Source: an uncultured Clostridiaceae bacterium
Lineage (GTDB): Bacteria > Bacillota > Clostridia > TANB77 > CAG-508
NCBI GenBank assembly: GCA_958417695.1
Contig: CATZDQ010000058.1
Coordinates: 1 to 8,986, forward strand
Reading direction: 5' to 3'
Length of the DNA stretch: 8,986 bases
Made by a program: the position numbers and the translations under genes. Positions 1 to 6,615 of this stretch are shown one piece after another; the first letter of the stretch is position 1; every line of letters begins with the position of its first letter. Below the pieces are notes generated by a model. It was given only the letters and a program-made list of their open reading frames with translations, had not been told where the DNA came from and searched no databases.

Positions 1-6
1 ATTTAT

Positions 7-717
7 CTATATAGCTCTTTTATTTTCTTCTACTTCTTCATTTTCATTATCATTTTGCATAGGTTGGTTATCTTGATTAATGACTTCTAGACTGGCAACA
101 GAAACTTCATAAGCTACCCTAATTTCTGCTGTACCATCCTCATGTTTTTTCTCATATTGTCTAGATTGTACTCTACCAATAATTCTAACTTCTGTTCCAA
201 CAGGTACATTCTCACAAAACCTAGCATTACGTCCCCATGCAATACAAGGAATATAATCTGACTTATTATAAGCTCTATTTACTGCTAATAAGATATCGGA
301 TATTTCTCTTCCAAATGGTGTTTTTCTGTAAATTGGTTTTTTACAAATGTAACCATCTAAAGTAACTTCGTTAGAAGTATTTTCTTTACTTGGCTTGAAT
401 TCCTCTTCTTGATTCTCTGCAAACTTAATTTCTTTTGCAAAAACAGTTAATACTAATCTGTTCTTCTCATTTTCATAACTGTTGTATGATCTAAATTGTC
501 CTTCAATAACTACATTTTTTCCTGGTATTAAATCTTCTTCTAATAATAATCTTTCGGAGATAGTAATTGGTATAATATCCGCATTTCCGCTTAAACGTGG
601 GACACTTAAGTCGAATATGTAAAATTTCTCTCCATAAATCTCATGACTAAATCTTTTATCGCTGGTTACTTTTCCAACTAAGACTAATTGGTTATTCTCT
701 GAATAATTTGTATTCAA
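7..717 (-). CDS. Two-OB-fold single-stranded DNA-binding (SSB)-like protein
   Basis: Predicted ssDNA-binding protein of 236 residues acting in the cytoplasm in replication, repair or recombination. Two SSB-type OB folds are visible in tandem: residues about 9-97 (LVLVGKVTSD, VVIEGQFRSY) and about 117-214 (VTLDGYICKK, YIPCIAWGRNA, VRIIGRVQSRQYEKK). The second is the better match to bacterial SSB/PriB OB folds. The tail is acidic and Asn/Gln-rich but lacks the DDDIPF-type tip that recruits partners in the replicative SSB, so this is probably an accessory paralogue. Canonical SSB has one OB fold in about 150-180 residues. The start is TTG at 717, chosen because GGGGAGG lies 8 nt upstream (726-732) and no ATG competes. 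It follows the Mur-like gene on the same strand with a 179-bp gap holding its own promoter. The family assignment is firm from motifs; the specific role is inference. Confidence 0.85.
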   Translation of the reverse strand: MNTNYSENNQLVLVGKVTSDKRFSHEIYGEKFYIFDLSVPRLSGNADIIPITISERLLLEEDLIPGKNVVIEGQFRSYNSYENEKNRLVLTVFAKEIKFAENQEEEFKPSKENTSNEVTLDGYICKKPIYRKTPFGREISDILLAVNRAYNKSDYIPCIAWGRNARFCENVPVGTEVRIIGRVQSRQYEKKHEDGTAEIRVAYEVSVASLEVINQDNQPMQNDNENEEVEENKRAI

Positions 718-800
718 TTTGATTTCCTCCCCTTACTTGTTTATCTAATGTATTCTATTCATGTAGTTTTTCTTTTAGAATATTTTTTCTTACAAAATCT

Positions 801-829
801 ATTATACTACCTTTTTTTGGTTTTGTCTA
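801..829 (-). promoter_or_regulatory. Sigma-A-type promoter of the SSB-like gene
   Basis: On the minus strand TAGACA (824-829) is followed after exactly 17 nt by a perfect TATAAT (801-806). Transcription would start near 794, giving a leader of about 75 nt before the TTG start at 717. This suggests the SSB-like gene can be transcribed independently of the genes upstream. Confidence 0.75.
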
Positions 830-896
830 CATAAAATGTTATTTTTTCTAAAATTTATCCATTTTCTCCCTTATTCGACTGTATTTGACAGGATTT

Positions 897-1391
897 CTAA
901 GATATTATTTTTCCATATAATAATAAAATTGTTTCTACACCCATCCTATAACTCACTTGTTTTTCTGAATCTGCCTCTATATCTACAGATATTTCTTGTG
1001 CTTCTATCGTACGATGTTTTATATCTTGAATATTCCTTTGTACACATAGTAGCATAGTATCTTCTGTAACAGATGAAGCTGTGATTGTTGCCTTGGAATT
1101 AAAGCCATACGTAATAACTGTCAACTCTAAATTGTCTAATATATTTAAATTATTGGCTATATCTGAGTTAACTACTAAATATTTAGTTCCTTCTAATAAT
1201 TTTTTAAATACTTCTATATTTTTAAATTCTCTAGCTAATAAAACGGTCTCAAATTTAATGTTTTTAATATTTTCTATACTTTTCTCTTTTATGAATAGTA
1301 TGGAAGACTCACTAACTTGTAGTTGGTCCTTTAATTTCTTTTTCATCCAGTTTTCATTAGCCTCATCTGCTATAATTCCAATAAAAGCCAT
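897..1391 (-). CDS. Uncharacterised protein with Mur-ligase-like YGF segment
   Basis: Cytoplasmic protein of 164 residues with no signal peptide or membrane helix. Residues 1-75 alternate strands and helices (MAFIGIIADE, ILFIKEKSIENI, TVLLAREF, KYLVVNSDI), as in a Rossmann-like fold. Residues 93-108 (ITYGFNSKATITASSV) recall the segment after the ATP-binding part of Mur ligases, where a (T)YG(x)n-A motif occurs. However, no Walker-type GTNGKT loop is present and the protein is a third of Mur ligase length, so it is not an active ligase by itself. Start choice: the longer reading frame begins with a TTG at 1406 that lies inside the GAGGAG ribosome-binding site (1399-1404). ATG 1397 is only 1 nt from it, while ATG 1391 has 7 nt spacing and is preferred. 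It lies 76 bp downstream of the broken deacetylase gene. Function unknown. Confidence 0.75.
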   Translation of the reverse strand: MAFIGIIADEANENWMKKKLKDQLQVSESSILFIKEKSIENIKNIKFETVLLAREFKNIEVFKKLLEGTKYLVVNSDIANNLNILDNLELTVITYGFNSKATITASSVTEDTMLLCVQRNIQDIKHRTIEAQEISVDIEADSEKQVSYRMGVETILLLYGKIIS

Positions 1392-1467
1392 TTTCATTCT
1401 CCTCAATTATAATCTTTATAGGTATCTTTCCCATTTTCTTTTGCTTTTATACTTGCTTTATAGAAAT

Positions 1468-2243
1468 TTATGGCAAGACTCTTTGGGTTCCATTACTATC
1501 TATGATATAATTTTCCGGATAAATCAATTCTGATACAGTAACAACTTGGTAACCTTTTTCCTCTATAATATGATGCAATAAACCATCTAAACTATCTGCT
1601 GTATGTTTCGTTCCATTATGACTTAAGATAATACTTCCTGGCTGTAATTTTTTTTCTATTCGTTTCCACATCTCCTCTCCTGTAAGTCCCGTATAATCTA
1701 ATGTATCTAAATTCCATTGGATAGCAGTATGTCCCTGTGATTTAGCTGCTTTTAACACGGTATCATTATATTCTCCATAAGGACCTCTATACAAGGTAGT
1801 TTTGTTTCCGGTTATGGCTTCTACTTTTTGATTACATGCTTGTATTTGTTCAATATTCTTTTCTAAAGATAATTGATTCACATGTGGATGCCCATCAGAA
1901 TGATTTCCGAATTTCATGTCCAGCTGCTGCCATCTTTTTTACCGCCTCTGCATTCTTTTCTACAAAATCACCTACTACAAAAAAAGTAATATGTACTTTA
2001 TATTTAGATAATGTATCTAAAATATTATCTATATCTTCTGCACCGCCATGCACAGTTCATAGTAAAGGCTATTTTCTTATCTTGTGTTGCTACATTATAA
2101 ATTGGTAAGTCCTTAGTAGATGCAGCTGTTTGTATGGCATCTGCAGGATTGGTTAGCATAAATGCCATAACTAATAAAACCACGACCGTTACTAAAGAAA
2201 GTAAATATGTCTTTATTTTAGATTGATTAAATACAATAAACAT
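1468..2243 (-). pseudogene. PdaB-like polysaccharide deacetylase, broken by two +1 frameshifts
   Basis: Membrane-anchored carbohydrate esterase family 4 (NodB) protein of the PdaB type, expected to act on peptidoglycan or another wall polymer outside the membrane. The first frame gives an N-terminal membrane segment (residues about 12-31, LLSLVTVVVLLVMAF) and motif 1 as TMNCAW. An extra base at 2045 then shifts to a second frame (GAEDIDNILDTL, VHITFFVVGDFVEK, AAAGHEI). Another extra base at 1909 shifts to a third frame holding the metal-binding NHSDGHPH, YRGPYGEYN, IQWNLDTLDYTG and IILSHNGTKHT motifs. Skipping both bases gives 257 residues, close to B. subtilis PdaB (254). ATG 2243 has AGGAGG 6 nt upstream. 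Either a recent pseudogene or two consensus errors. Motif 1 normally reads TFDxxW; here the catalytic Asp position is Asn, so even a repaired protein may be an atypical deacetylase. Confidence 0.85.
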
Positions 2244-2308
2244 GGAAAACCTCCTAAGATAAACTATTGTATGTATATGTTCTGTCTATGTTATTTATTC
2301 CATTTCGT

Positions 2309-2337
2309 ATTTTATCTATTCATATATTTTTTGTCGA
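2309..2337 (-). promoter_or_regulatory. Candidate promoter of the deacetylase gene
   Basis: Minus strand TCGACA (2332-2337), 17 nt spacer, TAAAAT (2309-2314), about 65 bp upstream of ATG 2243. The match to sigma-A consensus is reasonable but in a very AT-rich region such matches occur by chance. If the gene is sporulation-controlled like pdaB, a different sigma factor would be expected. Confidence 0.4.
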
Positions 2338-2367
2338 AATTTGTTGGAAAAAATTGTATTTTTTCTA

Positions 2368-2396
2368 TTGACTTATATAATTGTCTATTGTATATT
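2368..2396 (+). promoter_or_regulatory. Candidate promoter of the small secreted protein gene
   Basis: TTGACT (2368-2373), exactly 17 nt, then TATATT (2391-2396). This would leave a leader of about 90 nt before ATG 2492. The leader holds a small inverted repeat, TTAAGC (2401-2406) with GCTTAA (2417-2422), which could be an operator or a weak hairpin. The divergent region 2244-2491 otherwise shows nothing recognisable. Confidence 0.6.
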
Positions 2397-2491
2397 CTAG
2401 TTAAGCTGAACTATTGGCTTAAGTATGTGGTATTATATAGTTACTTATTTAATGTAAGAATATTGCTATTCACAACAAGGAGATTATTATA

Positions 2492-2911
2492 ATGAAAAAA
2501 ATAATCAGTACAATCGTAGTATTGACATTATTTCTATCACTACCTGTTTATGCCGCAGAAGCAGAAACTGGTTCTTCAATAGTAGTTGACGAGCAGATTT
2601 CTACTTACTCAACTACTCTATTAAATTATGCAGACAATTTTTATTTTTCTTATTCGACTACCATTACAGTACCATACAATGCCAATGTCACACTAATTTA
2701 CGGTGCAAACATTGTCTCTGGTTCTTCCCGGAATATGGAAATAAAAATTGCTAAAGAAGGCAGTGAATTTTTAAGTTACTTTAAAGAATACTCTGCTGGT
2801 TCTGGGGCTAAAGTAGAACACCTTAACTTGTCTGCTGGTACTTACAATGTACAATTTTGGGGTGATAGTGGAACAGAATATCGTGGCGCTATTAACATGT
2901 ACATTCCTTAA
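2492..2911 (+). CDS. Small secreted protein, unrecognised family
   Basis: Predicted exported protein of 139 residues. A clear signal peptide (MKK, hydrophobic IISTIVVLTLFLSLP, then VYA-AEA) suggests signal peptidase I cleavage after about residue 21. The mature part of about 118 residues has alternating polar/hydrophobic segments rich in Ser, Thr, Tyr and Gly (YFSYSTTITVPYNANVTLIY; LNLSAGTYNVQFWGDSG; GAINMYIP), as in a compact beta-sandwich of the kind used for surface or matrix proteins. There is no cysteine, no LPXTG and no lipobox, so it is likely released or loosely wall-bound. AAGGAG (2477-2482) sits 9 nt before the ATG. It is monocistronic: own promoter upstream and a terminator 50 bp after the stop. 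I do not recognise the family and no function is claimed. Confidence 0.8.
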   Translation: MKKIISTIVVLTLFLSLPVYAAEAETGSSIVVDEQISTYSTTLLNYADNFYFSYSTTITVPYNANVTLIYGANIVSGSSRNMEIKIAKEGSEFLSYFKEYSAGSGAKVEHLNLSAGTYNVQFWGDSGTEYRGAINMYIP

Positions 2912-2961
2912 AGGAATGTAGAGTAACTCGTAAATTTTAAGCAATATTCTCCCACATACTT

Positions 2962-2990
2962 AGGGTGCAAGTAACTTTTTGCACCCTTTT
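2962..2990 (+). terminator. Intrinsic terminator after the secreted protein gene
   Basis: GGGTGCAA (2963-2970) pairs with TTGCACCC (2979-2986) around an 8-nt loop, with an extra A-T pair at the base and a TTTT run ending at 2990. It is GC-rich compared with its surroundings and correctly placed behind the plus-strand gene. Confidence 0.85.
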
Positions 2991-2997
2991 ATATAAA

Positions 2998-3030
2998 TAG
3001 GTAGTGTAAAATAAAATATGAAAAAAATGG
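2998..3030 (+). repeat. Left terminal inverted repeat of the MITE-like element
   Basis: Begins TAGGTAGTGTAAAA and ends AAAAAAATGG. Compared with the right end read on the minus strand, 12 of the first 13 bases and 12 of the last 14 agree; the 5-6 bases between them differ. Confidence 0.65.
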
Positions 3031-3077
3031 TAGACATAAGTTAATTAAGACTTATCCTTCTAACCTATTATAATATG

Positions 3078-3097
3078 CTTTATAAAATTTTATAAAG
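3078..3097. repeat. Perfect 20-bp A/T palindrome inside the MITE-like element
   Basis: CTTTATAAAATTTTATAAAG is identical to its own reverse complement. A similar but imperfect block, starting TTTACAAAATTTTAAAAG, follows about 45 bp downstream. It could be a protein-binding dyad or structural feature of the element; A/T richness raises the chance expectation. Confidence 0.55.
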
Positions 3098-3234
3098 GCT
3101 GAAATGAATAGGATTTGCCTAGCGTTTACAAAATTTTAAAAGCACATAGATTTTAGTTAAGAGGATACATAATTAATTTAGTCTAAGGGGGTAAATCCTT
3201 TTTTGAAGAAATGCTTTAATATCAGCACTTTAAG

Positions 3235-3266
3235 CCATTTTTTATATAAAAACTTTACACAACCTA
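3235..3266 (-). repeat. Right terminal inverted repeat of the MITE-like element
   Basis: On the minus strand it begins TAGGTTGTGTAAAG and ends AAAAAATGG, mirroring the left end at 2998-3030. It ends only 8 nt before the GGAG of the following gene. Confidence 0.65.
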
Positions 3267-3285
3267 AAATAAAAGGAGAATGTTT

Positions 3286-3921
3286 ATGAAAAAATTAATT
3301 CCATTCTTATCCGGTATTTTAGTAACTATTTTAATAATCTTCATACTTTGGTATACTAGAAACTTCGTCATTCTAAATAGCCTAAATCGTAAAGCACAAG
3401 AAACGAGCAAAATAGAAAACTACACTATGCAATCTACTTCTTATGCAGATACTACCTATTTTATTGCAGAAGCTTATTATATGAAAAATAAATCTTGGAA
3501 TGTAAACACAACTTATTATACAGCTTCTAGCCAAACACCATCTTCTATTAAAGTATACAAAGACCAAGATTCTGCAATTACTTTATACACCCGCAATGAA
3601 ACTACTACCGTCAAACTAGCAGAAGAACCATTTGGACGTATTGCTATGTTTAATCCTTTAGAAAATCAAAATCTATTTTCTCTGGCTTTACAAAATATCT
3701 CTAGAGAAATGTGTAATGGAAAAGATTGTTACTCTTTGTGTGTAAATAACATTAGATATTGGATAGATAATGAAACCGGACTTACTATTCGTATTTTAAA
3801 TTTACAAGAATATTCCAAGCAGCAGTCCACTATTTTGACTGATTATCATTATACATTTAACCATGTTACTGATGATAACATTGTAAAACCAGATATTTCT
3901 AATTATACTATCCTACCATAA
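3286..3921 (+). CDS. Membrane-anchored extracytoplasmic protein, LolA-like beta domain suspected
   Basis: Protein of 211 residues with one N-terminal membrane helix (residues about 6-25, PFLSGILVTILIIFILW) and an outside domain of about 185 residues. The domain is beta-rich with repeated aromatic/Thr strands (TTYFIAEAYYMKNKSWNVNT, SSIKVYKDQDSAITLYTR) and a pattern YWIDNETGLTIRI...DYHYTFNHV that recalls LolA/LolB-like lipid-binding folds common among anchored proteins of Gram-positives. That assignment is tentative. Two cysteines (in MCNGKDCYSLC there are three within 10 residues) might form a disulphide. Start: ATG 3280 is 1 nt from GGAG (3275-3278) and ATG 3286 has 7 nt spacing, so 3286 is preferred. 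No good native promoter remains upstream; transcription probably starts inside the MITE-like element (for example TTAAGA, 18 nt, TATAAT at 3045-3074). A terminator follows directly after the stop. Confidence 0.75.
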   Translation: MKKLIPFLSGILVTILIIFILWYTRNFVILNSLNRKAQETSKIENYTMQSTSYADTTYFIAEAYYMKNKSWNVNTTYYTASSQTPSSIKVYKDQDSAITLYTRNETTTVKLAEEPFGRIAMFNPLENQNLFSLALQNISREMCNGKDCYSLCVNNIRYWIDNETGLTIRILNLQEYSKQQSTILTDYHYTFNHVTDDNIVKPDISNYTILP

Positions 3922-3922
3922 G

Positions 3923-3963
3923 AAAATAAGAAGATATGTTGTTTTGGCATATCTTCTTATTTT
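3923..3963. terminator. Bidirectional intrinsic terminator between convergent genes
   Basis: A 16-bp perfect stem, AAAATAAGAAGATATG (3923-3938) with CATATCTTCTTATTTT (3948-3963), around a 9-nt loop. It has T runs on the 3' side in both directions, so it can end both the plus-strand gene at 3921 and the minus-strand operon whose last stop is at 3999. Confidence 0.85.
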
Positions 3964-3998
3964 TCCTTTTTAAGCTCTATCTTTTTCTTAAACGACTT

Positions 3999-4178
3999 TT
4001 ACTTAAATAAACGTTTTACCTCTTCTAATGCTGCCATATCTTCCTCCTTTTGTAGAAATACATTTTTAGAATGGTGGCATAGTGGACAGGACCAATCTTC
4101 GGATAAATTTTCCCATTTTTCCTCTTGTTTTTCTTCATCATAAATATAGCCACACTTTGTACATTTATATTGTTCCAT
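3999..4178 (-). CDS. Small rubredoxin-like protein
   Basis: A 59-residue protein read as MEQYKCTKCGYIYDEEK...WENLSEDWSCPLCHHSKNVF followed by a short acidic/basic helix. It has the two CxxC knuckles of rubredoxin (Cys6/Cys9 and Cys31/Cys34) with the conserved Tyr-Lys-Cys, Gly-Tyr-Ile-Tyr-Asp, Leu-x-x-Asp-Trp and Cys-Pro features, so it should bind one iron (or zinc) in a Cys4 site and act in cytoplasmic electron transfer or metal binding. Deviations: the Gly after the second knuckle is His (CPLCHH), the linker is about 3 residues shorter than usual, and a 17-residue tail (EEDMAALEEVKRLFK) is added. AGAGGAGG lies 10 nt upstream of ATG 4178. It is the last gene of the operon, 50 bp after the ABC transporter, and ends at a strong terminator. 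Rubredoxin-like fold is well supported; redox role is inference. Confidence 0.85.
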   Translation of the reverse strand: MEQYKCTKCGYIYDEEKQEEKWENLSEDWSCPLCHHSKNVFLQKEEDMAALEEVKRLFK

Positions 4179-4228
4179 TTTCTTTTTTCCTCCTCTAATT
4201 ATCCAAAAGAAAAATTATTCTTTAAACA

Positions 4229-6541
4229 TTACTCTGTTCTTAAAGCATCTACCGGGTCCTTTTTGGCTGCCATTTTTGCTGGTATAAAGCCACCTATTAA
4301 AGTTAATATAACACTGATGATAATTAAAATAATCGCATGTACTGGATTTAACTGTGCCACATTTGGTAAATCTGTTAGGCTCTCTATTACTTGGTTAATT
4401 GGTATTGTTAATAACCATGCTATACCAATAGCTAATAGTCCTGAACATATACCTATAATAAAAGTTTCTGCATTAAAGACTCTTGTAATATCTTTCTTTC
4501 TAGCACCAATCGCTCTTAAGATACCAATTTCCTTCGTTCTTTCTAAAACAGAGATATAGGTTATAATACCTATCATAATAGAAGATACCACTAACGAAAT
4601 AGCTGAAAAAGCAATTAATACTACCGTAATGGCATCCATAATATTGCCTGATAAAGCAGTAATCGTTTTTGCATAATCTGTATATAAAATCTTTTCCTTT
4701 TCTTCTTTCTCATCATTATAAGCATCTAAATAGGCTAAAATCTTATCCTTGGTATCAAAATTCTTTGGATAAATTTGTATAGCACTTGGTGCTTCATCTT
4801 TCCCTAAATAGGCTAAGATAGTTTGTTTTGTTTTTTGACCTTCTATTGTTTCTAAGTCAAATTTTTCTCCTGTTAGTACATTATAATTTGCTTCTGTTTG
4901 CGCCTTTACTACATCTGAATTTTCATTTTGGTCAAGAACATATTGCATTAATTTCTCTGTATAGGTAAATCCATTTCCACTTAATTTAGCAAATTCATTA
5001 TCTTTTTTACCTCTAATAACCCCACTTATTTTTAAAGTAATACTACTTTGCGTTTGGTATAATTCATCATAATTCGTATTTAGCGTAAAGTAGTTTCCTA
5101 CTTTTTGATACAATCCTTCATTCAATACTAATTTGAATTCTTTTCCTAGTAATTCTTCAAAAGAAATCGCTTCTTGATTTTGATAACCTAAAGCTTCTAG
5201 TATACGACTATCCACTCTATTTTTTTCATCTACTAATAGCAATAAATCTTCTTTTTCTTCTGGCATTTTTCCATAAATCAATTCAAAGTTATCGGTAATA
5301 ATGGAGTCTTTTTGTGTTTCATCTATTTGTTCTGGTAATGGAAAGAATAAATTATCCGTTTCTAATAATTTCGTTTTTCCATCTACTTTTGCTAAAATAT
5401 TTAATTTTGTTGCTCTTATATAACTGATTCCACCAATCCAATTAGCATCAATCTTGTCAATATATTCTTTATACTCTGTCGTAATATGATTTTGGTGAAT
5501 CATCTCTTGCATTTGTTTTAAAGGATAGACTTCTTTTGCATCTGGATATTCCTCTTTTTCTGCTGATGCATGATTAGCCGCCATTTTCATCATATCTTCT
5601 TCACTCATTTTCATCGCTTGGGCAGATATGGTAATGGGCATTTGAGATAGTGTGTCCCTTTCAAATTGGTCAATTTGAATTTTAAAACCATTCGATAACG
5701 ATAAAATAAGAGCAATTCCTATGATACCAATACTAGAAGCAAATGCTGTTAGTAAAGTTCTTCCTTTTTTGGTTTTTATATTATTAAAGGAAAGTTTTAA
5801 AGCTGAAAAGAAGCTCATAGATGTTTTTACCAAACGATAATCTTCTGCCTCTTGCTCTTCTTCTCCTATAGGATTAGAGTCTTCTAATACTTTTCCATCT
5901 CGTATCTCAATAATACGACTGGCATATTCTTTAGCCAGTTCTGGATTATGGGTTACCATGATGACCAATTTATCTTTAGCAATCTCTTTAATTAATTCCA
6001 TTATCTGAACACTCGTCTTAGTATCTAAAGCGCCTGTTGGTTCATCTGCCATAATAATATCTGGGTTATTTACTAAAGCTCTTGCAATGGCTACTCTTTG
6101 CATTTGTCCACCAGACATTTGATTTGGCTTTTTATGTATATGGTCTTTTAATCCAACTTGCTCTAATGCCTTTATAGCTCTTTGCTTTCTCTCTTTTGCA
6201 GGCACACCACTTAAAGTCATAGCCATCTCTACATTATCTAATATACTAATATGATTAATCAAATTATAGTTTTGGAAGATAAATCCTACACTATTATTAC
6301 GGTAAGCATCCCAATCCTTATCTTTAAAATTTTTGGTAGACTTTCCATTAATAATTAAGTCTCCTGTATCGTATTGGTCTAAGCCACCTATAATATTCAA
6401 TAAAGTAGACTTTCCACTACCACTAGGTCCTAATATGGCTACAAATTCATTTTTCCTAAATTGGATACTAACACCATCCAATGCCTTTTGTATAAACCCT
6501 GCTGTTTGATAACTTTTACTAATTTCTTTTACCTGTAACAT
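4229..6541 (-). CDS. MacB/FtsX-type ABC transporter, ATPase fused to permease
   Basis: A 770-residue membrane protein with the ATPase at the N-terminus and a type VII (MacB-like) permease at the C-terminus. ATPase: Walker A GPSGSGKS (38-45), Q-loop Gln90, signature MSGGQ (142-146), Walker B DIIMADEP (161-168), H-loop His198. Permease: helix 1 about 263-283 (TLLTAFASSIGIIGIALILSL), an extracytoplasmic domain of about 350 residues, then three helices (about 637-665, 690-715, 736-755) with the FtsX motif LERTKEIGILRAIGARKKDI between the first two. Such proteins work as dimers that use ATP to move their outside domain rather than passing substrate through the membrane: lipoprotein release, peptide or antibiotic export, or control of wall hydrolases. 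ATG 6541 has GAGG 7-8 nt upstream. It lies 74 bp after the anchored protein gene, which may be its partner. Substrate unknown. Confidence 0.92.
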   Translation of the reverse strand: MLQVKEISKSYQTAGFIQKALDGVSIQFRKNEFVAILGPSGSGKSTLLNIIGGLDQYDTGDLIINGKSTKNFKDKDWDAYRNNSVGFIFQNYNLINHISILDNVEMAMTLSGVPAKERKQRAIKALEQVGLKDHIHKKPNQMSGGQMQRVAIARALVNNPDIIMADEPTGALDTKTSVQIMELIKEIAKDKLVIMVTHNPELAKEYASRIIEIRDGKVLEDSNPIGEEEQEAEDYRLVKTSMSFFSALKLSFNNIKTKKGRTLLTAFASSIGIIGIALILSLSNGFKIQIDQFERDTLSQMPITISAQAMKMSEEDMMKMAANHASAEKEEYPDAKEVYPLKQMQEMIHQNHITTEYKEYIDKIDANWIGGISYIRATKLNILAKVDGKTKLLETDNLFFPLPEQIDETQKDSIITDNFELIYGKMPEEKEDLLLLVDEKNRVDSRILEALGYQNQEAISFEELLGKEFKLVLNEGLYQKVGNYFTLNTNYDELYQTQSSITLKISGVIRGKKDNEFAKLSGNGFTYTEKLMQYVLDQNENSDVVKAQTEANYNVLTGEKFDLETIEGQKTKQTILAYLGKDEAPSAIQIYPKNFDTKDKILAYLDAYNDEKEEKEKILYTDYAKTITALSGNIMDAITVVLIAFSAISLVVSSIMIGIITYISVLERTKEIGILRAIGARKKDITRVFNAETFIIGICSGLLAIGIAWLLTIPINQVIESLTDLPNVAQLNPVHAIILIIISVILTLIGGFIPAKMAAKKDPVDALRTE

Positions 6542-6615
6542 ACTTTCCTCACTTTGTTATAAATTTCCCATTTTATTTTATGGTCTTTCTTACTTAGAAA
6601 TGCCTATTTTCCGAA

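Larger units (their letters stand above)
2998..3266. mobile_element. MITE-like non-coding element with IS256-like terminal inverted repeats
   Basis: A 269-bp segment bounded by imperfect terminal inverted repeats: left 2998-3030 and the reverse complement of 3235-3266. Both begin TAGGT-A/T-GTGTAAA and both end with a TAT(nn)AAAAAATGG block, with about 25 of 32 positions matching and one gap. The GTGTAAA core followed by an A-rich run and a GG block resembles what I recall of IS256-family ends, so a deleted relic or a MITE moved by an IS256-type transposase is the best guess. No open reading frame of note lies inside. I see no convincing target-site duplication: the flanks are both A/T only. 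The element fills nearly the whole gap between the terminator at 2962-2990 and the ribosome-binding site at 3275-3278. Confidence 0.6.

Noticed and set aside
1406..1411. TATAAT just upstream of the Mur-like gene
   Set aside because: It lies 2 nt from the ribosome-binding site, so a transcript starting from it would lack that site; the -35 is also poor.
2455..2475. Possible operator dyad (GAATA-TTGC-TATTC) just before the ribosome-binding site of the secreted protein gene
   Set aside because: Only 5-bp arms in A/T-rich DNA; too weak to call.
2223..2492. Plus-strand open frame of 89 codons in the divergent intergenic region
   Set aside because: It starts inside the deacetylase gene in antisense, has no ribosome-binding site, and is low-complexity Phe/Leu/Tyr/Ile typical of A/T-rich non-coding DNA.
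2990..3274. Target-site duplication of the MITE-like element
   Set aside because: The 8 bases on either side agree at only about half the positions and are all A/T, so nothing can be claimed.
4125..4559. Plus-strand open frame of 144 codons
   Set aside because: Antisense to the rubredoxin-like gene start and the ABC permease C-terminus; both minus-strand genes have clear motifs and start sites.
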